In this document: positions 1 through 6,732 of the stretch, one piece after another
How positions within the stretch are numbered: position 1 is the stretch's first letter
How the letters are laid out: the number at the start of each line of letters is the position of its first letter
Assembly: GCA_036525975.1 (NCBI GenBank)
Contig: DATCZK010000019.1
Coordinates: 1-15,067, forward strand
DNA from: Quisquiliibacterium sp036525975
Lineage (GTDB): Bacteria; Pseudomonadota; Gammaproteobacteria; Burkholderiales; Burkholderiaceae_E
Length of the DNA: 15,067 bases
Direction of reading: 5' to 3'
Notes under the pieces: model-generated
Told to the model about the DNA's origin: nothing
What the model saw: only the letters and a program-made list of their open reading frames with translations
The model's database searches: none
Made by a program: the position numbers and the translations under genes

Positions 1-1
1 C

Positions 2-2197
2 CAGTCCATCCTCGCCCTGGCCTTGGTCGCGGCCTTCGGGCCCGCGCACGCGGCGGACGACGACGAGAGCGTGATGGAGGCCTCGGTGAGCGCCGGCGTG
101 GGCGTCGCAGGCGGCGGCAAGGCCGACCAGGCGCAGTTCGGCCAGTACAACGGCCTGCGCAGGCACGGCGGCTACGGGCTGCTCGACTTCGACTACTACC
201 GGCGCAACGACGACACCGGCACGATGGCGCGCTTCTCCGGTTCGGACGTGCTGGGCGAGACGCGCGAGCTCGACTTCCTCTGGAAGCGCCAGGGCAACTG
301 GATGTTCTCGGCCACCTACGGCGAGCTGGTGCGGCGCGACCCGTACACGGTCAACAGCGGGCTGCTCGGCGCGGGCACCGCCACGCCGCAGGTGGTCAAC
401 CTCGCCTCAGGCGCCGGCACTGGGCTGGACTTCGACCTCAAGACCAAGCGCTCGGCGCTGGGGCTCGCGTTCTCGAAGTGGTTCTCACCCGCGATGCAGC
501 TCGACGTGAGCCTGAAGACCGAGAACAAGGACGGCATGCGCATCTTCGGGCGCGGCGCGAACTGCCCGTCCACCACCGCGCCCGGATGCGGCTTCACCAC
601 CGGTGCGGAGCTCGGCTGGGCGTCGCTGTTCGTGCCCGAGCCGATCGACTCCAACCACACGCAGATCGAGGCGCGCCTGAGCTACGCCTTCGACAAGCTG
701 CGCATCAGCGGCGGCTACTACGGGTCGTTCTTCAACAATTCCTACGGTGCGCTCAACCCTGCGGTGTCGGGCGCGCTGAACAACGCGGTGGGCACGGCGC
801 TGCCGATGAACGCGGGGCTGCAGCAGATACTGAACCAGGCGGTCGCGCTCGCGCCCGACAACCACGCGCACCAGTTCGACCTCACCGGCCACTACGCGTT
901 CACGCGCAGCACGCGCGCGAGCTTCAAGGTGGCGCACACGGTGGCCGTGCAGAACCAGGATTTCGCCGCCGCCGGATTGACCGGGGCGCCGGTGGTCAAC
1001 GGGGTGCCGGTGGCGAACCTGGGTGGCGACGTGAGCACGACGCTGGCGCAACTCGCCTTTTCGTCGCGCCCGCTGCCCAAGCTCACGGTCAACGCCAACT
1101 GGCGCTACGAGGATCGCAACGACAAGACGCCCACCGCGCTGTACGGCATGATCGGCGGGGCGCCGTTCGCCTCGCCGGCCGTCTACTGGACCAACCGCAA
1201 CCTCTCCCACGTTCGCAACCGCGGCAAGCTCGAGGCGAGCTACCAGTTCTCGAGCGACTACCGCGGCACGCTCGGCGTGGACTACAACGCGATCGATCGC
1301 GGCGATTTCACCGCCACCAGCGCGGTCTCGGGCCTGAGCGCGCTGCGCGAGAAGAACGACGAGACCGGTTATCGCGCCGAGCTGCGGCGCCGGATGTCCG
1401 AGAACTTCAGCGGCGCGATCACCGTGTCCACCAGCAAGCGCGAAGGCTCGAACTGGCTGCGCCCGAACAGCGGCACCGGCGTCACCGAAGTGGAAGACCC
1501 GTCCACCGGCTTCCTGCCCAATGCGATCTTCATGCCCTCGCTCGCCGACCGCAAGCGCGACAAGGTGAGGCTCATGGCCAACTGGCAGGCCACCGACACG
1601 CTCGGGCTGCAGTTCAGCGTGGACGACGGCCGCGATCGCTTCGACACGCCCACCGGCTACGGGCTGCAAAGCTCGAAGATGAACCTGTTCAACCTCGACA
1701 TGAACTACGCGCTCTCCGAGCGGTGGAGCCTGAACGGTTATGTCACGAAGGGCAGGCAGCAACTGAACCAGGCGCGCCCGGCCGGGTACATCATGGCCTT
1801 CGACAACCACAACACCACGCTGGGGCTGGGGCTGCTGGGCAAGCCGACGAGCGACCTGCAGCTGGGCTTCGGCGTGTCGTTCGTGAACGACCGCAACGAA
1901 TACGACCAGGGGCTCGACTCGCTCGCAAACCCGGGGAGCGCCAGCCTGCTCGCGGCCGCCGGCGGGTTGCCCGACATCGTCTATCGCAGGCTCGAGCTGC
2001 GCGCCTTCGGCAACTACCGCATCACGAAGACCTCGTTCGTGCGGGTGGACGTCGTGCACCAGCGCGTGAACTTCAACGACTGGGCGTTCGGATTCGACGG
2101 CGTGCCCTACGTCTACAGCGACGGCACCACGCTCACGCAGCAGCAGTCGCAGAACGCCACCTTCGCGGGCGTGCGCTACATCCACAAGTGGCAATGA
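2..2197 (+). CDS. mtrB: MtrB/PioB-family outer-membrane beta-barrel protein, 5' partial
   Basis: Decaheme-associated outer-membrane barrel. In this family the barrel forms a sheath around a periplasmic multiheme cytochrome so that electrons can cross the outer membrane. The frame is open from base 2, so the start lies left of the window; a TTG at 23 falls inside the signal peptide and is unlikely to be the start. The visible signal-peptide end has a hydrophobic stretch and an Ala-His-Ala cleavage site before an acidic mature N-terminus. After it come the family-like N-terminal strands (Phe-Gly-Gln-Tyr-Asn-Gly-Leu, then Gly-Tyr-Gly-Leu-Leu), alternating polar/aromatic strands throughout, and a C-terminal strand ending in Lys-Trp-Gln. 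The 724 residues from codon 23 are near the family's usual length of about 700. No N-terminal CXXC, as in Shewanella MtrB, is visible. The only cysteines noticed are C181 and C189 (numbered from codon 23), probably in a loop. A CcmI-like gene follows after 29 bp. Family call is firm; orthology to mtrB versus pioB/mtoB is open. Confidence 0.88.
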   Translation, partial: QSILALALVAAFGPAHAADDDESVMEASVSAGVGVAGGGKADQAQFGQYNGLRRHGGYGLLDFDYYRRNDDTGTMARFSGSDVLGETRELDFLWKRQGNWMFSATYGELVRRDPYTVNSGLLGAGTATPQVVNLASGAGTGLDFDLKTKRSALGLAFSKWFSPAMQLDVSLKTENKDGMRIFGRGANCPSTTAPGCGFTTGAELGWASLFVPEPIDSNHTQIEARLSYAFDKLRISGGYYGSFFNNSYGALNPAVSGALNNAVGTALPMNAGLQQILNQAVALAPDNHAHQFDLTGHYAFTRSTRASFKVAHTVAVQNQDFAAAGLTGAPVVNGVPVANLGGDVSTTLAQLAFSSRPLPKLTVNANWRYEDRNDKTPTALYGMIGGAPFASPAVYWTNRNLSHVRNRGKLEASYQFSSDYRGTLGVDYNAIDRGDFTATSAVSGLSALREKNDETGYRAELRRRMSENFSGAITVSTSKREGSNWLRPNSGTGVTEVEDPSTGFLPNAIFMPSLADRKRDKVRLMANWQATDTLGLQFSVDDGRDRFDTPTGYGLQSSKMNLFNLDMNYALSERWSLNGYVTKGRQQLNQARPAGYIMAFDNHNTTLGLGLLGKPTSDLQLGFGVSFVNDRNEYDQGLDSLANPGSASLLAAAGGLPDIVYRRLELRAFGNYRITKTSFVRVDVVHQRVNFNDWAFGFDGVPYVYSDGTTLTQQQSQNATFAGVRYIHKWQ

Positions 2198-2226
2198 GGC
2201 GCGCCGCGGCGCCCGCAGCCTGAGCG

Positions 2227-2952
2227 ATGGGCCGACGCAAGAAGCGCGACGCTGCGCAGCGCGCACCCGACCACCCGGCCGAGGTTGAACCCCCGCGCGC
2301 GGTGCCAGCGTGGGTGATCGCCTCGGTGCTGGCGATCCCGCTCGCGCTCGTGCTGATCTTCGGCCAGCTCACCACCGGGCTGCAGCGGGGCTCGATTCGC
2401 AGCGGCGCGGGCTCGGCCGCGGCGCCCGCGCCGGCGGGCGCGCCGATGCAGGGCGCCGGGCAGGGCGCCGGCCAGGGCGCCGGCCAGGGGGGCGGGCAAG
2501 GCGCGTCGCAGGGCGAGCTCACGCAGATGGCCGAGCGGCTGGCCGCGCGCCTCGAGCGCGAGCCCAACGACCTGCAGGGCTGGGACACGCTGGCCCACAC
2601 CTACTACGTGCTGGGGCGCTTCCCCGACGCGGTCAAGGCCTACGAGCGGCTGGTCACGGTGGCCAAGCCCGACGCGAGCACGCTCGCCGACTACGCTGAC
2701 GCGCTGGCGATGGCGCAGGGCCGCAAACTCGCCGGCAAGCCGATGGAACTGGTGCGCGAGGCGCTCGAGCTCGACCCCGCGCAGTGGAAGGCCCGCTCGA
2801 TGGCGGCCACCCACGCGTTCCAGCGCAAGGATTACGCCACCGCGATCGGCCACTGGGAGCGCGCGCTGGCCGCGGCCGCGCCCGGCTCGGACATTGCGCG
2901 CACCCTCGAGGGCAACATCGCCGAGGCGCGCAGGCTGGGCGCCGGCAAGTAA
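2227..2952 (+). CDS. CcmI/NrfG-like TPR protein, membrane anchored
   Basis: Predicted inner-membrane protein of 241 residues. The order is a basic N-terminus, one transmembrane helix (about residues 26-48), a Gln-Gly-Ala-Gly repeat linker (about 75-95), and a periplasmic TPR region (about 98-236) with clear TPR units near 113-147 and 187-216. This matches the C-terminal half of CcmI/CycH and NrfG, which hold apocytochrome c for heme ligation. It lacks the usual two-helix CcmI N-terminus, so it is better called CcmI/NrfG-like. It sits between the barrel gene and the decaheme cytochrome gene on the same strand, so a dedicated role in maturing these multiheme cytochromes is inferred. The ATG at 2227 is the first good start; no strong Shine-Dalgarno site precedes it, which suggests translation coupled to the barrel gene. 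General TPR scaffolding is the alternative. Confidence 0.8.
   Translation: MGRRKKRDAAQRAPDHPAEVEPPRAVPAWVIASVLAIPLALVLIFGQLTTGLQRGSIRSGAGSAAAPAPAGAPMQGAGQGAGQGAGQGGGQGASQGELTQMAERLAARLEREPNDLQGWDTLAHTYYVLGRFPDAVKAYERLVTVAKPDASTLADYADALAMAQGRKLAGKPMELVREALELDPAQWKARSMAATHAFQRKDYATAIGHWERALAAAAPGSDIARTLEGNIAEARRLGAGK
2449..2520 (+). repeat. 12-bp tandem repeat coding a Gln-Gly-Ala-Gly linker
   Basis: Six 12-base units, consensus CAGGGCGCCGGC; the first three are near identical and the last three diverged. They lie in frame in the TPR gene and encode a flexible Gln/Gly/Ala linker between the membrane helix and the TPR domain. Copy number could vary without breaking the frame. Confidence 0.85.
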
Positions 2953-2984
2953 CGCGGCCCTGCTCGCGCGATCGGCCGGCCGCG

Positions 2985-3005
2985 GCGCCGGCCCCGGGCC
3001 GGCGC
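2985..3005. other. Perfect 9-bp hairpin in the leader before the decaheme gene
   Basis: Arms GCGCCGGCC and GGCCGGCGC with a 3-base loop, 33 bp after the TPR gene stop. No T-tract follows, so it is not a standard intrinsic terminator. It could stabilise the 3' end of the upstream transcript or slow polymerase. The rest of 2953-3211 is non-coding and becomes visibly A/T-richer from about 3060, as expected of a promoter/leader, but I found no convincing -35/-10 pair. Confidence 0.5.
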
Positions 3006-3200
3006 AAAGCCGGCGACGCCGTCACCGGGAAGACCAGGGCGCATTGACGCGCGTGGACTTTTCGAGGGCCCGAACCGTGCACAAAACGGCGGCCGATTGC
3101 GATTTCTCAATTCCCCCTGCAGCTAAAAGGCGTAGCTTCGTACCGGATTGGATCGGTGAGAGAGCACACGCACTTTCGTAAGAAAAACAGTTCTTCTTCA

Positions 3201-3206
3201 GGGGAG
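3201..3206 (+). promoter_or_regulatory. Strong Shine-Dalgarno site of the decaheme cytochrome gene
   Basis: GGGGAG lies five bases before the ATG at 3212 and fixes that start. CAGGGG (3199-3204) is complementary to CCCCTG at 3114-3119, so the site could be masked in a folded leader. That pairing is only inferred. Confidence 0.7.
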
Positions 3207-3211
3207 CAAAG

Positions 3212-5725
3212 ATGAAGCATCTCGATGCGCTTGGAAAATTCACAGCCAGTTCGCGCTGGACTGGCTTGGCGGCTGCGGCGTTGTTCGCGCTGACCCTGGC
3301 AGGGTGCGGCGGCAGCGACGGCAAAGACGGTGCTCCCGGAAAGGACGCCGACCCGGCGGTGATCGACGATCTGCAGGCGCAGATCGACAAGATCCTCGAC
3401 GAGAAGATCAGCCCCGAGACCTGCAGCTACTGCCACACCGGCGACAACCCGGTCGCGCGCACGGGGCCGATGCACCAGGAGAAGTACAACGAGCTCTATC
3501 AGGACGGCGTCGCGAAGGTCTCGGGAGCGTCATTCACCGTCAACGGCACGACGGCGACATTGACCTTCAAGTTGACCAACAACAGCGTACCCGTCGACTG
3601 CACGAAGCCAACCTGGAGCGCGACGCAACGTCCCGACGCGGACTTCGCGATCGGGGCCTACTGGGCGGCCTACGACTCGGCCTCGAGGCGGTTCACCGAT
3701 CCGGATGAAGCCAATGGGACCAACGTGAGTCTGGCGGGAACCAAGTCCTATAACGCCACTACGGGCGTCTGCACCTTCACCAAGACCGGTCTGTCGACGA
3801 CCGAGGCCACGAGAATGAGCGGCAACGGGATCGTTCAGATCTACGGGGCTGACGGAATCATCGGCGGGACGAACCCCGCCACGACGGGCAAGCGCCTCTA
3901 CAACGCCAAGTATCCGTTCGCGGCTGTGCTGAAGGTGGGAACCGTGGACTACAGTTCCACCGCCAACGTCACCGGCTGCCAGAACTGCCATACGCAACCG
4001 TTCCTCAAGCACACGTACATCTACGGGCAGGTAGACGACGGGACAGGCAGCAAGGGTCTCGACTTCTACGTCTGCAAGGGGTGCCACCTTGACAACCGCT
4101 CCGGCGGCCACCAGGAATGGCAGATCCTCAAGGACGATCCGGAACGCTTTGCCGAGATCGCAGCGCACGATGACATGACCGCCGCCGAGAAGGCCAAGTA
4201 CGCCTACAAGACGAAGCTCATGAACGACGTGCACATGTCGCACGCGATGGAGTTCGCCTATCCGCAGGGGATGAACAACTGCATCACCTGCCACGCGGAC
4301 AAGACCGACCCGACCAAGGTCAACGCGGCGGTCGTGGCCGACGACAAGTTCACGCCGGAAACCTGCAAGAGTTGCCACGCGATCGAGAGCCTGATCGCCA
4401 AGCTTCCGGGGGGCACCAGTGGTAACTCTCACGAGAGTCTTTTCGCGGCTCTTCGCGACCCCAGCTTGCCGCAACCGCAATGTGGCAATTGCCACCAGGC
4501 GGGCGCGCCGAATTTCCAGGGGCCGACATTTGCCCAGATCCACAATGGCGGTTACAACCCGTTGATCTATTCGTCGTCCGGCGTCCGGTATTCGAACACC
4601 TTCGTCGCCAGCGTCGACAGCGCATCGGTGGCCGGCAACATCCTGACGCTGAAGTTCAGCGCCACCGGCTCGGCGGCGGGCCTCTCGGCGAGCGACATCA
4701 CCCCGACGATTCTGGTGGGCCTGTACGGCTACAACAGCAAGGACTTCATCGTTGCCGCACACTCGACCGCGTCCGATGGCAAGTACAACCTCGAGTACCT
4801 GTGGGATTGCAAAGACCTCGCCAGCTGCGGCGGCAGCACGCGGACTCTCGGCCGCAACTGGCCGACGACCCGCTTCGAGCAGGTGGGCAAGACGACGTCG
4901 GGCGGCAAGACGACTTGGGAGTTGAAAGTCAACCTGAGCAACTGGGCGAACGATATCGTCTGGAACATCGATCAGGAGGCCACTCGCTCGATCAGGCGGG
5001 CGGAGATCTCCGTCATGCCGCAGTTGAAGGATGCGAAAGGGCGCACGCTCGGGCTCGACGCACCGTCGAAGACCTTCAACTTCAGAACTGGGCTCTTCGA
5101 GAACTACTTCACCGACATCGTCGACGTGAAGAATGGCTGCAACACCTGCCACGCCCAGCTCGCGACCACGTTCCACAGCGGGATCCGGGGCGGCAACATC
5201 AAGGTCTGCAGAACCTGCCACGTGGTCTCGTCGGGCGGATCGAATCTCGAGTTGCAATCGAGGTCGATCGACTCGTACGTGCACGCGGTGCACTCGTTCC
5301 AGGGCTTCAACCCGGGCGACGTGAACTTCGGCGACCCTGTTGAGGCGACGGAGTACACGCACCACGTCAACTCAATCTTCCCGAGGTTCGGAGTGCTCGA
5401 CTGCGAATCGTGCCACGTGCCGGCTTCCAAGGGCGGTACCACGCCGGGTACGCCCAACGTGCCGAACCAGGGCAAGTCGATGCCGGGCATCCTCTCCGCA
5501 ACCGACAACGTTGAAAGGGACATCCTGGCCGTCCCGAGCTACGTGACCGGGCCTGCGGTGCGCGCGTGCGGCGCATGCCACCGGGCGCAGGCGCTCAACG
5601 CCGACGATGCCGGCAAGCTCTCCGAGCTCAACGCGCACTTCAGGACCTTCGGGTACCTGGTCGAGAACACGACCGGGCTCTGGGAGTCGGTCGTAGCGAA
5701 GATCATGGGGCTGTTCAGGTTCTAG
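3212..5725 (+). CDS. OmcA/MtrC-family decaheme c-type cytochrome, outer-membrane lipoprotein
   Basis: Cell-surface decaheme cytochrome of 837 residues, expected to dock on the MtrB-type barrel and exchange electrons with minerals, electrodes or other extracellular partners. A lipoprotein signal ends in Leu-Ala-Gly-Cys (Cys32), followed by a short Gly-Lys-Asp/Ala-Pro-Gly spacer. Ten CXXCH motifs start at residues 71, 256, 288, 357, 385, 424, 643, 666, 731 and 786. The order is one N-terminal heme, a Ser/Thr-rich beta region (about 85-250), five hemes (256-428), a second beta region (about 440-640), then four hemes. Shewanella MtrC/OmcA structures have five plus five. C533 and C539 in the second beta region form a CX5C pair, reminiscent of the domain III disulfide in MtrC. 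Two more cysteines lie in the first beta region. The length is somewhat above MtrC (about 670) and OmcA (about 735). Sampled stretches are clearly less GC-rich than neighbouring genes. A strong Shine-Dalgarno site sits before the start and an intrinsic terminator follows. Confidence 0.95.
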   Translation: MKHLDALGKFTASSRWTGLAAAALFALTLAGCGGSDGKDGAPGKDADPAVIDDLQAQIDKILDEKISPETCSYCHTGDNPVARTGPMHQEKYNELYQDGVAKVSGASFTVNGTTATLTFKLTNNSVPVDCTKPTWSATQRPDADFAIGAYWAAYDSASRRFTDPDEANGTNVSLAGTKSYNATTGVCTFTKTGLSTTEATRMSGNGIVQIYGADGIIGGTNPATTGKRLYNAKYPFAAVLKVGTVDYSSTANVTGCQNCHTQPFLKHTYIYGQVDDGTGSKGLDFYVCKGCHLDNRSGGHQEWQILKDDPERFAEIAAHDDMTAAEKAKYAYKTKLMNDVHMSHAMEFAYPQGMNNCITCHADKTDPTKVNAAVVADDKFTPETCKSCHAIESLIAKLPGGTSGNSHESLFAALRDPSLPQPQCGNCHQAGAPNFQGPTFAQIHNGGYNPLIYSSSGVRYSNTFVASVDSASVAGNILTLKFSATGSAAGLSASDITPTILVGLYGYNSKDFIVAAHSTASDGKYNLEYLWDCKDLASCGGSTRTLGRNWPTTRFEQVGKTTSGGKTTWELKVNLSNWANDIVWNIDQEATRSIRRAEISVMPQLKDAKGRTLGLDAPSKTFNFRTGLFENYFTDIVDVKNGCNTCHAQLATTFHSGIRGGNIKVCRTCHVVSSGGSNLELQSRSIDSYVHAVHSFQGFNPGDVNFGDPVEATEYTHHVNSIFPRFGVLDCESCHVPASKGGTTPGTPNVPNQGKSMPGILSATDNVERDILAVPSYVTGPAVRACGACHRAQALNADDAGKLSELNAHFRTFGYLVENTTGLWESVVAKIMGLFRF

Positions 5726-5733
5726 CCCAGCTT

Positions 5734-5759
5734 CCGGGGCGGGCTTCGGCCCGCCCCGG
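5734..5759 (+). terminator. 11-bp hairpin capped by a UUCG tetraloop
   Basis: Perfect arms CCGGGGCGGGC (5734-5744) and GCCCGCCCCGG (5749-5759) around TTCG, closed by a C-G pair: the very stable cUUCGg tetraloop. It begins 8 bp after the cytochrome stop codon. No T-tract follows, so it more likely protects the mRNA 3' end or assists the terminator at 5801 than terminates alone. Confidence 0.65.
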
Positions 5760-5776
5760 TGGCCGGACATGATCTC

Positions 5777-5795
5777 CGGTGGCGCGACGCCACCG
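5777..5795 (+). other. 8-bp hairpin between two terminator-like stems
   Basis: Arms CGGTGGCG (5777-5784) and CGCCACCG (5788-5795) with loop CGA. It is the middle of three consecutive hairpins behind the cytochrome gene. Its function is not known; it may add to mRNA 3' stability. Confidence 0.45.
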
Positions 5796-5800
5796 CACGA

Positions 5801-5830
5801 GGCGAGCCAAACCGGCTCGCCTTTTTTCTT
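5801..5830 (+). terminator. Intrinsic (Rho-independent) terminator of the cytochrome gene
   Basis: Stem GGCGAGCC (5801-5808) and GGCTCGCC (5814-5821), loop AAACC, followed directly by six T and then CTT. The T-tract lies on the plus strand, so it ends the cytochrome transcript. It also separates it from the convergent DUF2784 gene, whose stop is at 5852. Confidence 0.88.
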
Positions 5831-5851
5831 GTCTTTGCGGCGTCGCGGCGG

Positions 5852-6220
5852 TCAGGCTCGGCCGCGGTGGCGCCTGCAAAGGCGCCAGTACACGACGCCG
5901 TTGACCAGCACGACGACCGCACCGAGGACGACCTGGTGCCAGCGCGCGAGCTGGTCCGGATAGATCAGCGCGACCAGGTAGTGCTCGACGAAGCCGCCCG
6001 AGTAGCCGGCTTCGCCCGAGCGGCGCAGCAGCCACACTTCCAGCGGCGTGAGCGGGCAGACGCCGCCGAAGAACTCGATCAGCGCCGCCCAGGCGAGCGC
6101 CGGAACGTGCACCCAGACGATCCGCGGCCAGCGCGTGGCGAGCAGCCCGCCGCCGAGCGCGAACGCGATGAACGCGAGGTGCAGCGCCAGGACGGCGCTC
6201 GCGAGCAGGCTCCAGACCAT
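5852..6220 (-). CDS. DUF2784-family integral membrane protein
   Basis: Small membrane protein of 122 residues with about three hydrophobic helices (roughly 4-28, 32-52 and 97-115). The family's conserved core is plain: Trp-Val-His-Val-Pro, then Ile-Glu-Phe-Phe-Gly-Gly-Val-Cys-Pro-Leu-Thr-Pro-Leu-Glu, then Gly-Tyr-Ser-Gly-Gly-Phe-Val-Glu-His-Tyr and Ile-Tyr-Pro. The molecular function of DUF2784 is not known. It is convergent with the cytochrome gene and lies 50 bp downstream of the YdhR-like gene on the same strand, so the two may share a transcript. The ATG at 6220 is the natural start and full length for the family; no strong Shine-Dalgarno site is seen. Confidence 0.9.
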   Translation of the reverse strand: MVWSLLASAVLALHLAFIAFALGGGLLATRWPRIVWVHVPALAWAALIEFFGGVCPLTPLEVWLLRRSGEAGYSGGFVEHYLVALIYPDQLARWHQVVLGAVVVLVNGVVYWRLCRRHRGRA

Positions 6221-6270
6221 CGCGGGCGACGGCTTCGTCTACTGGCTGGTCAAAGGCCTCGCCAGGGGCC

Positions 6271-6582
6271 TCAGGCCTGCTCGATCGTCCCGCTCACGTT
6301 GTCGACGGTCACAGGGCTCGCCACGTAGACCACCTCGGGCGCGTGCCCGTATTTGGCCGTGACCATCTCGCGCCACGCGGCGCTGTAGCAGGCCTCGGCG
6401 TCGAACTTCGAGCGCCACAGGTAGATGCCGCCGGCGCGATCGCCCTCGGGGGTGACGAAGTAGTGCTTGCGCACGAGCCCCGGCTTGCCCAGGTACAGGG
6501 ACGCCGTCTGCGCGAACGCCGCGGCGGCGTCCTCCTCGGACATCGGCTTGGGCAGCCGAAAGCTGACGATGGCGATGATCAT
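6271..6582 (-). CDS. YdhR-like dimeric alpha/beta-barrel protein (putative monooxygenase)
   Basis: Small soluble protein of 103 residues. The pattern is a beta strand at the N-terminus (Ile-Ile-Ala-Ile-Val-Ser-Phe), a helix, Gly-Leu-Val-Arg-Lys-His-Tyr-Phe, then Ala-Gly-Gly-Ile-Tyr-Leu-Trp (50-56) followed by a helix. This matches the YdhR/antibiotic-biosynthesis-monooxygenase type of dimeric alpha-beta barrel, in which the Gly-Gly-Ile-Tyr-Leu segment is typical. Whether it has oxygenase activity cannot be judged. AGGGGG lies about eight bases before the ATG at 6582 and supports the start. It is divergent from the TRAP receptor gene across a 150-bp gap, so the two may be co-regulated; that is inference. 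Confidence 0.72.
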   Translation of the reverse strand: MIIAIVSFRLPKPMSEEDAAAAFAQTASLYLGKPGLVRKHYFVTPEGDRAGGIYLWRSKFDAEACYSAAWREMVTAKYGHAPEVVYVASPVTVDNVSGTIEQA

Positions 6583-6669
6583 GGAGCGACCCCCTGGGTT
6601 GGACAGATTGGACGGTTAGCTTAACGCGCCTGCGGGAATGCCCGCGCGCGCGGCGAGCCGAAGCGGCGG

Positions 6670-6675
6670 TATGAT
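6670..6675 (+). promoter_or_regulatory. Possible -10 element for the TRAP operon
   Basis: TATGAT matches five of six positions of the sigma-70 -10 consensus, 57 bases before the ATG at 6733. No good -35 lies 16-18 bases upstream, so activator dependence or chance are both possible. In the same gap, TTGGAC occurs twice with a 9-bp period (6599-6604 and 6608-6613). Confidence 0.35.
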
Positions 6676-6732
6676 GGGGGCGGCGCCCGGGAAGCGGGCC
6701 CCGGAAAACCAAAACGAGAGGAGACGAGAGGC

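Noticed and set aside
23..25. TTG as the start of the barrel gene
   Set aside because: The frame is open to base 2 and the bases before it encode hydrophobic signal-peptide residues, so the true start is upstream of the window.
478..2223. Second plus-strand frame of 581 codons within the barrel gene
   Set aside because: Arg/His/Gln-rich frame shadow with no recognisable domain; similar shadows occur at 8208-9950 and 10888-13311.
485..2266. Long minus-strand open frame opposite the MtrB-type gene
   Set aside because: Arg/Val/Ala-rich antisense shadow typical of GC-rich DNA; no domain recognised, and the opposite strand has clear barrel features. The same holds for minus-strand frames at 3530-5365, 7933-10071 and 11354-13885.
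2997..3020. GCAAAGCC resembling part of a GEMM (c-di-GMP-I) riboswitch upstream of the cytochrome
   Set aside because: Only this octamer fits. The other conserved parts, such as the GCAAACC loop and the downstream GGUAGGUAGCGGGG-type stem, are missing; a covariance-model search would settle it.
6221..6270. Terminator between the YdhR-like and DUF2784 genes
   Set aside because: AGGCCT-containing repeats followed by only three T on the minus strand are too weak to call.
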